Assembly: GCA_964450345.1 (NCBI GenBank)
Contig: CAYVEL010000006.1
Span: forward strand, 1 to 47,343
Source of the DNA: JAPLZH01 sp964450345
Lineage (GTDB): Bacteria; Patescibacteriota; Minisyncoccia; Phycocordibacterales; PALSA-1337
Reading direction: 5' to 3'
DNA: 47,343 nt
Position 1 is the stretch's first letter. The number at the start of each line of letters is the position of its first letter. Below the pieces are notes generated by a model, which was not told the origin of the DNA, did no database searches, and saw only the letters and a program-made list of their open reading frames with translations. The position numbers and the translations under genes were made by a program. Shown piece after piece: positions 38,740 to 46,823 of the stretch.

Positions 38740-38748
38740 AGCATAGCA
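38740..38748 (-). promoter_or_regulatory. Extended -10 promoter of engB, leaderless type
   Basis: TG-C-TATGCT on the minus strand, 6 bp before ATG38733. Supports the shorter engB start. Confidence 0.55.
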
Positions 38749-38830
38749 GATGTTAGGGGGAAAGGCGATTTCTAATTTTTTAGATATCAATGTGATACAA
38801 TTTATTTTAACTTAAAGTAAAAACCTATAA

Positions 38831-40078
38831 ATGAATTTTCTAAAAAATATTAAAGCTAAAATTAGCAGAAAGATTGTCGCTATTTCTATAATAATTGCAG
38901 TTATAAGCACTCTGTATATAGCGCTCGGTTTATCTGGTCAAAATCAGGGTGATATCGCTTGGTATCAATGGATGATTCATGACTGGGTTTCTGGAAAACT
39001 TCCATATATTGATCACGTAGTAGAGTATCCACCTTATGCTCTAGGAATATTTTTCTTGCCATGGCTTATGGGTGACTCGGGATATTTAATTAACTTTATG
39101 ATTCTCGCTGTGGGCTTGGATATAATCATAAAAGTTATCTTGTTCGTGATGGGGTATAAGAGCGAGAATCAGAAGAGAGCTTATTTACCACTTATTTTAT
39201 ATTCTGTAACCGTTCCATTCATTACTTATTTTTATCTTCAGCGTTTCGACCTATGGCCAGCAATGCTTAGCTTGGTTTCTATTTGGTTATTCTGGCAAAA
39301 GAAATATTTCTGGGCCGGGGTAGTTCTATCTGTTGGTATAGGTACGAAACTTTATCCAATTCTATTTTTTCTACCAATGGTGATTTTCGTATTTAAAGAA
39401 AATATCGAAAATTCATTTAAGCCTTTTATAAAAGGAGTTATTGTTGGATTATTGCCAATATTAATTTTATCTTTCTTTTTACCATGGTGGAATTTTGCTT
39501 CATTCCATACTGCTAGGGGATTACAAGTGGAGTCTACTTACGCGTCATTCTTATGGTTTGCTAAACATTTAGGATGGTCGGGTGGAGAAGGTTTGATATG
39601 GATACGTTCTACAGCTTGGTTTGAGGTTCAGGGATATTCAGCTATATTCTGGGTTTCTTTAGCGAAGTTTATTTTTGCGGGTACTGTTATTCTTTCTACT
39701 ATATATTCTTGCGCTGTTATTTTCTTTGCGGATAAAGTTAATGTAAAACTTTCTATTATTAATATTGTCAGAATTCTGTTAATAGCGTTACTACCATTTA
39801 TCGCTTTCAATATGGTTTTAAGTCCTCAGTATGTGGTTTGGATTTTGCCTTTAGCAGTGCTCGCAAGTTTAGAAGGAATCCTTTGGCCTATAATAGCTAT
39901 ATGTATAGCGGTAGCACTTACTCCGGAATTCTATCCCGTTCCAAATTATTTTAGTGTTGGTTTGGATTTTTCAGAAACATTCGCACTTGCTCTTAGAAAT
40001 TTACTTCTGATATTAGCTTGGCTTGGGTTTATTTTTGAATTTTATAAATTAGTTTTAGCGAAGATTATTAGAAAATGA
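38831..40078 (+). CDS. GT-C type glycosyltransferase (GT87/DUF2029-like)
   Basis: The 415-aa product has about ten membrane helices. The first outside loop holds the GT-C features: GDIAWYQWM with Asp41, then LPYIDHVVEYPPYALG with Asp61 and the EYPP motif, typical of GT87 polyprenyl-phosphate-mannose-dependent transferases. Further loops carry QRFDLWPAML and GIGTKLYPILFFLP, also typical. It probably moves a sugar from a lipid carrier to an envelope glycan or protein. TACAAT (38796-38801) is a likely -10, giving a leader of about 23 nt; it diverges from engB. It stops with TGA. Confidence 0.83.
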   Translation: MNFLKNIKAKISRKIVAISIIIAVISTLYIALGLSGQNQGDIAWYQWMIHDWVSGKLPYIDHVVEYPPYALGIFFLPWLMGDSGYLINFMILAVGLDIIIKVILFVMGYKSENQKRAYLPLILYSVTVPFITYFYLQRFDLWPAMLSLVSIWLFWQKKYFWAGVVLSVGIGTKLYPILFFLPMVIFVFKENIENSFKPFIKGVIVGLLPILILSFFLPWWNFASFHTARGLQVESTYASFLWFAKHLGWSGGEGLIWIRSTAWFEVQGYSAIFWVSLAKFIFAGTVILSTIYSCAVIFFADKVNVKLSIINIVRILLIALLPFIAFNMVLSPQYVVWILPLAVLASLEGILWPIIAICIAVALTPEFYPVPNYFSVGLDFSETFALALRNLLLILAWLGFIFEFYKLVLAKIIRK

Positions 40079-40079
40079 A

Positions 40080-40103
40080 AACCACCAGCCTGAGCCGGTG
40101 GTT
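40080..40103. terminator. Bidirectional terminator
   Basis: AACCACC (40080-40086) with GGTGGTT (40097-40103), extended by GC/GC, A- and T-rich on both sides; lies between convergent genes. Confidence 0.75.
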
Positions 40104-40145
40104 AAAAACTGAAATTAAAAACTTTTTACTAAATAAAACTGAGCG

Positions 40146-40538
40146 CTAAGCATTTATTTTTCGCATTGCCCGATTGGCGTTTTTTCTGCCAAAAAATACT
40201 CGGTCTCCTTCTTTTAAAGTCATGATTAGAGGTCTACAGCTTATGACTCGTGCTTTTTTAGGATTTATCGAGTCGTATCTCGCCACTACTGTGAATGAAC
40301 CCATTAAACAGCGAGATCCATTTTTTCTGATTATCAGCATGGGCCGGCCAAAATCAAGGAAATATAACCATTCACTATGAGAGCCGTCTTCTGCAGGATG
40401 GTGAGAATACAAGTTTCCCCAAGATTGCAGACTAAATAGTTTTGAGATAAGGTCGCAAGTTCTCGCAAGCACGTGGGCAAAAAATAAGCACACGGATTTG
40501 TATTGTCTTGACGCTAACGTTTTTAATTTGATGAGCAT
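40146..40538 (-). CDS. Unknown small protein, 130 aa
   Basis: The product is basic, with a somewhat hydrophobic N-terminal helix (YKSVCLFFAHVLARTCDLIS) and a C-terminal beta-rich part (GRPMLIIRKNGSRCLMGSFT, KARVISCRPLIMTLKEGDRV). Four or more Cys are spread over the sequence. No family recognised. Upstream on the minus strand, AAACCAAACC is repeated on either side of TTC in the leader (40543-40565), and TAATCT may be the -10. The pattern of a lone minus-strand gene with non-CPR-like codons resembles the orphans at 23702, 31036 and 32690. Confidence 0.55.
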   Translation of the reverse strand: MLIKLKTLASRQYKSVCLFFAHVLARTCDLISKLFSLQSWGNLYSHHPAEDGSHSEWLYFLDFGRPMLIIRKNGSRCLMGSFTVVARYDSINPKKARVISCRPLIMTLKEGDRVFFGRKNANRAMRKINA

Positions 40539-40653
40539 ATTTCGGTTTGGTTTGAAGGTTTGGTTTCGCCGAAGAAGTCAGATTACATATTAACACAATG
40601 GCTTAAAGAGGGGTATGGTAATTACTGTTTTATTAATATATTCTTATATACAT

Positions 40654-41250
40654 ATGAAGAATCTTTTCTCTAAAGTGATCGCCTTTTTAAAAAAGCATCG
40701 TTTTGAAATCTTAAGCATAGTAGCCGTCGGAGCAATAGTTGCTATTATAGAATTAAGCACAGGCCGTTCTCTATTTGGTCCTGATGGACAATTCGGCTGG
40801 TGGGAAAGTGACGTTTGGAGTAATGAAAATTCTCAGAGGGTAGCTGATGCTTATTCTTTCTCTCATATAATTCACGGAATGCTTTTCTATGCATTTCTTT
40901 GGTTGGTAGCTAGAAAATTACCTTTGAAATATCGCTTCTTAATAGCACTTATTATAGAGGCGTGTTGGGAACTATTAGAGAATTCACCTTTGATTATTAA
41001 TCGCTATCGTGAAGCTACAATAGCTTTAGGATATGTGGGTGATAGCGTTCTAAATTCTGTATGCGATGTGTTTATGGTTGTTATTGGTTTCATAATAGCT
41101 AAATTCTCTAAGATCTGGTTCGCTATCCTATTGATTATTGTATTTGAAGTTGGCTGTCTATTCTGGGTTCGAGATAATTTAACTTTAAACGTATTAATGC
41201 TAGTTCATCCTGTAGAATCTGTGAAAGTTTGGCAGTCAGAAGGACACTAA
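40654..41250 (+). CDS. DUF2585 (UPF0314) family membrane protein
   Basis: The product is 198 aa from ATG40654 (a frame 13 codons longer starts at 40615). The family landmarks are plain: STGRSLFGPDGQFGWWESDV, SQRVADAYSFSHIIHGMLFY, ACWELLENSPLIINRYREAT, GYVGDSVLNSVCDVFM, RDNLTLNVLMLVHPVES and a final WQ. It has four to five membrane helices. The function of this family is unknown; it occurs in proteobacteria and CPR. TATATA directly before the start suggests a very short leader. Confidence 0.88.
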   Translation: MKNLFSKVIAFLKKHRFEILSIVAVGAIVAIIELSTGRSLFGPDGQFGWWESDVWSNENSQRVADAYSFSHIIHGMLFYAFLWLVARKLPLKYRFLIALIIEACWELLENSPLIINRYREATIALGYVGDSVLNSVCDVFMVVIGFIIAKFSKIWFAILLIIVFEVGCLFWVRDNLTLNVLMLVHPVESVKVWQSEGH

Positions 41251-41298
41251 TTTTTTATTATATAGCACATTAAAATATAACATCTTCGAAAAAATAAA

Positions 41299-44200
41299 AT
41301 GGTAACAAATGATCTCATCTTATATATAAAGTCTGAACTACAAAAAGGTACTACGAAAGAATCGATTTCTTCTATACTTTTAAGTAAGGGATGGAGTTTG
41401 GAAGATGTTAATCTGGCTTTTACAATGACGGCACCTGTTAAGAAGAGTCATTTTTTTAGAAATATTGTTTTAGCTGTATTTCTTTTAGGAATTTTATTTT
41501 TAGGTTATGTCTCATTTAAGTATGGCGGTAAATTAGCTGATTTTATTAAAGATGATGTTATTACTGATTTAAAAAAAGATTTAGTTTCTCAAAGTAAAAT
41601 AACTTTATCTGGAACTGTTGTTGATAAGAGTGGAAATCCTGTTAAAGATGTCAGAGTGAGCGTTGATATATCTGGAAACATTTCTGAAGCTGTTAGTACT
41701 GATAATCTAGGTTTTTATAAAATATCGTCAAACTCTGATAAGAGTATAACTTTAACTTTTAAGAAAAATTCGTATGTTCCAATACACAGGGTTCTACTTA
41801 ATCAATTAAGTGATTCTAACGTGGATGTGGTCATGTATAGTGAGACACCATTTAAAACAGTTGATGTTAATAAAAAAATGGACGTAAGTGTGAACGGTGC
41901 CGGTCTATCTGCCGACGCTGGTAGTTTTATTGTTAAAGGTACAGACAATAAAGCGGTTACTGCAAAAGTATCTGTTACTCCATTTGATCCTAGTAAGTCT
42001 GAAGACTTAGGTGCTTTTCCAGGAGATTTCCGTGGTGAACAAACTAATGGCTCTGTAACAAATTTAGAGAGTTTTGCTTTCGCTAAAGTTCAGGTAAGAA
42101 ATAATGAAGACGAACCTCTTGATCTAGCTAAAGGCAAGACTGCAGAAATCACTATTCCAATAGGTGAGAGTTTATCAAGTAAATCACCTGACACTATTCC
42201 ACTTTGGAATTTTGATGAAAGTAAGGGAATATGGGTTGAGAAAGGTCAAGCAAAAAAAGAATGTAATAATGAAGGATGTTTTTATAAAGGAAAAATTACT
42301 ACAATCGCTTCGTGGTGGAACGCTGATATGGGGATAAATAATTCAGGTGCGGTAAATCCTACAATTTCATTTGATAGTGATTTACTTAAGTCATTTAAGT
42401 CTAATGTTGAATTTAATTGTTATGATCATTCAGTTAAGATGAGTAAAAGTTTAGGTGATGGTTATGATCCATCTAATGGTTACAGACCATTTGATAATAG
42501 AATTAATGTCCCAGAGGGAGCAAAGACTTCAGGTAATATTGAGGATTTAAGAAGACAACTAACAGATGATACTATGATTCTACGTCTCGAAGATACTCCA
42601 CCGAAATGGGTTATTGTTCCTAAATCAAGTGTGCAGGGTTTTGAAAATTATTATTCGGAAATAATATCACCGGATATGAATGCGAATGGTGATAGTCAAT
42701 GGATGGTATCAAGAATTATCGGTAGTGCTGCAGAAAGCGCAGGTATTTCTGGTTGGGTAATAAAACAGCGTGTAATAGGTAATTCTACTTTTATACAAAA
42801 AAACGGAACTAATTATAGTAAGTATAACGATATTGTTAATTATGCTAAATCTTTGACTGGTAACTCTGATGAAAAAATAGAGAAAATATATAATAAGGTA
42901 CAAGATACTATCATTCCAGATTCTATTGCAGATAATTATTCAATAAGAGAATCACTGTCGTCTGGTAAGGGTGTGTGTAGACATGATTCAGCAGTACTTG
43001 CGAATGTTTTGTCTCAGAATGGTTATGATACTTCTATGGTTTTTGATAAAGATCATATGTGGGTGAGAGTAAATGATGGTCGAAATACTTTTGATCTTGA
43101 TCCTATAAATTATGGATACGTTAAACTTAATCCAAGAAAGACGGGTAGCTCATTTCAGGTTATACCTGTAAAAACAAATTCTAATAAATCTTTACCATTT
43201 TTACCTAGCATCAGTAAAGTTTATGCAGAAAATGATTCACAGATAGCATACTCACCAGATAAAGAATTTTGCAGTAAGATAGGTTTCTGTTTAAAAACTG
43301 ATTCTCAGACTCAGGCAGGAATAAATACAAATGAAGTTTTTGAAATTTGGAAAGCATCTGGTAATAATTGGTCAGTAACAACTTTCTTTAATGATCAAAA
43401 AAATAATATTAATTATGATAATGCAAAATTATCAATTAGTATCTTTGGTCAAAATAGGAAAGCCGAAGAATATTCGGAAGTTTTTAATGGTCATGAAATA
43501 TACGTGCTACATTCTGACTTTATAAATTCAGATGGAAAACTCGTTGTTATACAAGTTATTTCCAATGAATCTGTTTTGAAAAATTCAGGTCTTATTTCTA
43601 TGTTTAATCAGAATTATAGAATGGTTGAGTCTACATTAAATTCTATTGAGAATAATATAATTAATACTGACGGGTTAAAACTTAAATTGATTGGTATTGA
43701 TTATTCTTCGGAAACATCAATTCCGGTCACATTAAATTCAGAAGGTCTCATTGAATATATTAATAAAAAATCTAGTTTATTTAGTAAACCAAATAGCAAA
43801 GCAAAAATAGTTTTAGAATCTAATTCGATTATATCTCAGCCTGTAATGATTGATATTCCAGCAAGCGGTAACGCTTCTAACGTAAAAATCCAATATGCTG
43901 GAATAATTTTACCTATTAATTTTATTCAATCAGAAAACTTTTCGGATATTACTATTAAGGTTGATGAAAATACTGACGGTGAAATAAGTAAGAGAATATT
44001 ATTATCGAAGTGGAATGATAATGTACCGCTTATGATCTTAGTAAAAGCTGATCAGAAACATGAGATAGATATCCAAGAGGCTGGAGTAAGTATGAAGAAA
44101 ATTTCAGTACCAGCTCAAGCTGTAAACAAAGTTATCACCTTAGATCAAATTGAGGTTAAAGGAAAACCTATTTTGAATACCAATCAAAATACTTCAGCTT

Positions 44201-44556
44201 CATCTACTTTAGATGTTGGGGGGTTTGGATTGTTTAATCCTACAAATTCAAGTGGACCTAATCCTTATATGAATATTCTTGAAAAATGTTTTACAAAACA
44301 GGAGCTAGACATGATTTTAGGTATTGGAGATAGAACTCCAGAGGAAATAGAAAAAATAAGAAATAGTAATATTTATCAATATTTAGCAAATCCTGGACCA
44401 AGACATGATGAAATTCAACGTTGTATAGACGTCGAAGGAAAAAAATTGGAATCTAAGATGAAACTTTATGGAACTCAGATAGAAGTTTGTAGTAGTATTA
44501 AAGATTTTAATAAAGCAACAGAGTGTATGTCTTCAGCGGTTAAATTGTTAGAATAG
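41299..44556 (+). CDS. Large membrane-anchored transglutaminase-like protein
   Basis: The 1085-aa product has a cytoplasmic helical N-terminus (LILYIKSELQKGTTKESISS then KGWSLEDVNLAF), a transmembrane helix (about 53-73) and an outside carboxypeptidase-regulatory-like domain (about 97-170, SGTVVDKSGNPVKDVRVSVD). Next is a beta-rich region (to about 345) with LWNFDESKGIWVEKGQA. The transglutaminase-like domain carries Cys560 (GKGVCRHDSAVLANVL), His586 (DHMWVRV) and Asp599/601 (FDLDP), the papain-like triad. Long beta-rich regions and a Cys-containing helical end (ECMSSAVKLLE) follow. It could crosslink or cut surface proteins. It precedes Yip1-like, VWA and DUF2339 genes, as in envelope clusters of other CPR genomes. 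Confidence 0.8.
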   Translation: MVTNDLILYIKSELQKGTTKESISSILLSKGWSLEDVNLAFTMTAPVKKSHFFRNIVLAVFLLGILFLGYVSFKYGGKLADFIKDDVITDLKKDLVSQSKITLSGTVVDKSGNPVKDVRVSVDISGNISEAVSTDNLGFYKISSNSDKSITLTFKKNSYVPIHRVLLNQLSDSNVDVVMYSETPFKTVDVNKKMDVSVNGAGLSADAGSFIVKGTDNKAVTAKVSVTPFDPSKSEDLGAFPGDFRGEQTNGSVTNLESFAFAKVQVRNNEDEPLDLAKGKTAEITIPIGESLSSKSPDTIPLWNFDESKGIWVEKGQAKKECNNEGCFYKGKITTIASWWNADMGINNSGAVNPTISFDSDLLKSFKSNVEFNCYDHSVKMSKSLGDGYDPSNGYRPFDNRINVPEGAKTSGNIEDLRRQLTDDTMILRLEDTPPKWVIVPKSSVQGFENYYSEIISPDMNANGDSQWMVSRIIGSAAESAGISGWVIKQRVIGNSTFIQKNGTNYSKYNDIVNYAKSLTGNSDEKIEKIYNKVQDTIIPDSIADNYSIRESLSSGKGVCRHDSAVLANVLSQNGYDTSMVFDKDHMWVRVNDGRNTFDLDPINYGYVKLNPRKTGSSFQVIPVKTNSNKSLPFLPSISKVYAENDSQIAYSPDKEFCSKIGFCLKTDSQTQAGINTNEVFEIWKASGNNWSVTTFFNDQKNNINYDNAKLSISIFGQNRKAEEYSEVFNGHEIYVLHSDFINSDGKLVVIQVISNESVLKNSGLISMFNQNYRMVESTLNSIENNIINTDGLKLKLIGIDYSSETSIPVTLNSEGLIEYINKKSSLFSKPNSKAKIVLESNSIISQPVMIDIPASGNASNVKIQYAGIILPINFIQSENFSDITIKVDENTDGEISKRILLSKWNDNVPLMILVKADQKHEIDIQEAGVSMKKISVPAQAVNKVITLDQIEVKGKPILNTNQNTSASSTLDVGGFGLFNPTNSSGPNPYMNILEKCFTKQELDMILGIGDRTPEEIEKIRNSNIYQYLANPGPRHDEIQRCIDVEGKKLESKMKLYGTQIEVCSSIKDFNKATECMSSAVKLLE

Positions 44557-44673
44557 TTATAATCTATTTAATCTACAGCGTCGGTTTCGTATGTTGATAA
44601 CCCGACATGTTCATGTTGTATTGGTGGGGTATAATAAACTCATTAAGAGTTAATTAATTTTAATATAAATAAA
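44557..44673 (+). promoter_or_regulatory. Promoter region of the Yip1-like/VWA genes
   Basis: TATAAT at 44630-44635 is a consensus -10; a recognisable -35 is lacking. A leader of about 35 nt leads to ATG44674, without a Shine-Dalgarno. ACATGTTCATGT (44606-44617) is a short imperfect palindrome upstream. Confidence 0.5.
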
Positions 44674-45315
44674 ATGCCTCCACAGACACCAATACAAGAA
44701 CAAAATAATCAAGTTCCTCCGGTGCCTCCAGTTTCATCAGCGCCAACTCAGTCTCAAGCTCCAGCATCATCGCCAGTATTTTCAGCTCCTCAATTTTCTC
44801 CAGAGGCTTTAATGAAAAATACTAAATTCATAGAAACTGTAAAAACCTTTGCCATTTATGGAGGTATTTTAGGTGTTGTTAACTATCTTCTTTCGTCAAT
44901 AATTTCTACTTCAGATTATTCAGTTCACTTTAATTCTTTTAGTATTATGGCTTTGGTGTTTGGAATAATAGGTTCTGTAATAGGTTCTGCAATTGGAGGC
45001 GTTATATTTTATTTTGTATACGAGCCAGTTAAAAATTGGATTAAGGGTAATAGCTTTTTGTCGAAACATATTAATAGTTTGTTTACATTATTCTGGAAGC
45101 CATTTCTATTTTTCACCGTGATTGGTGCAGTACTTAGTTTACTTGGAATGCTCGGAATGGGTGGTTTCGTGCTGTCTTTTGCTGGCTTATTTGGCGCAGG
45201 GTTTGTATTGAGTGCATTTGTAGGATGGGCCATTGGTCTTGTTGTTCATATAGCTGTATATTATTTCTACTCAAAGAGCGTTTCAGAAAAACTAGCTCCT
45301 CTATATCCTTGGTAA
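44674..45315 (+). CDS. Yip1-like small membrane protein with Pro/Gln-rich N-terminus
   Basis: The 213-aa product has a cytoplasmic Pro/Gln/Ser/Ala-rich N-terminus (about 1-48, MPPQTPIQEQNNQVPPVPPV) followed by four to five membrane helices (about 62-80, 90-115, 140-165, 168-200) in a Yip1-domain-like layout with FWKPFLFFTVIGAVLSLLGM and a Gly-rich loop. Function unknown. The next gene starts 18 bp later, so the two are probably co-transcribed. The VWA protein downstream also ends with a Pro/Gln-rich cytoplasmic tail; such tails may bind a common partner. Confidence 0.68.
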   Translation: MPPQTPIQEQNNQVPPVPPVSSAPTQSQAPASSPVFSAPQFSPEALMKNTKFIETVKTFAIYGGILGVVNYLLSSIISTSDYSVHFNSFSIMALVFGIIGSVIGSAIGGVIFYFVYEPVKNWIKGNSFLSKHINSLFTLFWKPFLFFTVIGAVLSLLGMLGMGGFVLSFAGLFGAGFVLSAFVGWAIGLVVHIAVYYFYSKSVSEKLAPLYPW

Positions 45316-45333
45316 TTAATTAGTTATTTAAAA

Positions 45334-46818
45334 ATGAAACAAAACATAAAATTTCTCATATCAATAGTATTGTTATTGATCGCAGGATTATTCTCTCAAA
45401 AAGCTTTTGCTGAAACAGCAAAAGAAAATATGCTCATAGTCTTCGATGCTTCTGGATCGATGACAGAGACATTTGGTGGCGCTACTCGTATTAGTGCTGC
45501 TAAATCTGCTATATCAGATTTACTTAGCGGATTAGATTCTAATACTGTAGTTGCGCTCCGTGGTCTAGCTCAGGAGAAGAAGGCTGATAAGGCTAGTGCA
45601 TGTACAGTAACAGCACTTCTTCAGTCTTTTACTTCTGACAAAAATACTATTTTAAATAAAGTTAACGCTATTCAGGCAGTAGGTGCGTATACTCCTTTAG
45701 CTTATTCTCTAGAAAAATCAGCAAGTGATTTCGTGGCTGGTCAGAACAATGTACTTGTTCTTATGACTGATGGAATGGATACTTGTGATGGTGATCCTGC
45801 TAAAGCTGCTGCAGCTCTTAATAGCGCTGGAATAAAGGTTAAGACATATGTTATTGGTCTAGGTGCTGACGCTAAGACTAGAACTCAACTTTCAGCTATT
45901 GCTACTTCTGGTGGTGGATCATATTACGATGCTAATGATGCCACATCTCTAGCAAACAGCTTTAAAGCTATTCAAGAATTAGAGCACCCAGTAGACAAGA
46001 CTAATACTGATGAATTACTAGGAACAGAAGTTACTGGTGGAAATGGATACAATACCGCAGTTCCTATTACTCCTGGAATGTATCATTTGAGTCATCATCA
46101 GCTCGGTGGTCAATACGACTATTTTAAGATGAATGTAAAAGAGGGGGATGTATTAACAGTTTCAATTCAGTCTTCAGAATCGCTACCGTATTTTGATGAG
46201 AAAACTAATAGTTTTGTTGATGATAATAATCACAGAGGAAGTTATGCGGGTATTGGTGTATATACAGCTACCCGTCTTAAGTTGAGCTATATTTACGAAG
46301 GATCTCCATCAACTCTTGAAAAAGAAGATATTAAGATTACAGATACCGGAACTATATATTTCTTAGTTGGAAATGAAAATTCACAGAGTGCTGTAATGTC
46401 TAAGTCTGATATCTTCACAATTAAAGTAAACAATCCAAACACTCCAAAGGAAACTCCAGTAGTAGCTTCTGAAAATCCAGTCAATAATAATCCTACTAAT
46501 AGTGGTGATGGAAACAAGGAAATCGTAAACAAAAATAATACAGGTGCTACTAATACTACTGAAGGTAACAACTCTGAAAAATCTACGAATATATGGATGA
46601 TTGTAGGTATTACAGCTGGTGTGATGTTCTTGCTTTTCGTTATCGTTCTTGTGATTGTATTTAAAATGTTGAAAGGGAAGAACAATAATGTAAGCCAAAT
46701 TAATAATATTCCTATTCCAAATCCAGTTACTCCAGTTCAGCCTCAAGGTGTTGTTAACAATCCAGTAAATCAAACAAGTATTCCTCCTGTTGCTAATAAC
46801 GAACAAATTAATAAATAA
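45334..46818 (+). CDS. Membrane-anchored von Willebrand factor A (VWA) domain protein
   Basis: The 494-aa product has a signal peptide (cleavage after AFA near residue 26) and a VWA domain (about 30-215) with an intact MIDAS: Asp38-x-Ser40-x-Ser42 in FDASGSM, the Thr in GAYTPLAYSL and the Asp in LMTDGMDTCDGD. A second beta-rich domain (about 230-370, PITPGMYHLSHHQLGGQYDY) resembles pre-peptidase C-terminal type domains. An Asn/Thr-rich linker, a transmembrane helix (about 423-446) and a cytoplasmic Pro/Asn/Gln-rich tail follow. VWA domains bind ligands through the metal ion; this is probably a surface adhesion or assembly factor. The DUF2339 gene starts 5 bp after the stop. Confidence 0.87.
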   Translation: MKQNIKFLISIVLLLIAGLFSQKAFAETAKENMLIVFDASGSMTETFGGATRISAAKSAISDLLSGLDSNTVVALRGLAQEKKADKASACTVTALLQSFTSDKNTILNKVNAIQAVGAYTPLAYSLEKSASDFVAGQNNVLVLMTDGMDTCDGDPAKAAAALNSAGIKVKTYVIGLGADAKTRTQLSAIATSGGGSYYDANDATSLANSFKAIQELEHPVDKTNTDELLGTEVTGGNGYNTAVPITPGMYHLSHHQLGGQYDYFKMNVKEGDVLTVSIQSSESLPYFDEKTNSFVDDNNHRGSYAGIGVYTATRLKLSYIYEGSPSTLEKEDIKITDTGTIYFLVGNENSQSAVMSKSDIFTIKVNNPNTPKETPVVASENPVNNNPTNSGDGNKEIVNKNNTGATNTTEGNNSEKSTNIWMIVGITAGVMFLLFVIVLVIVFKMLKGKNNNVSQINNIPIPNPVTPVQPQGVVNNPVNQTSIPPVANNEQINK

Positions 46819-46823
46819 TAAAT

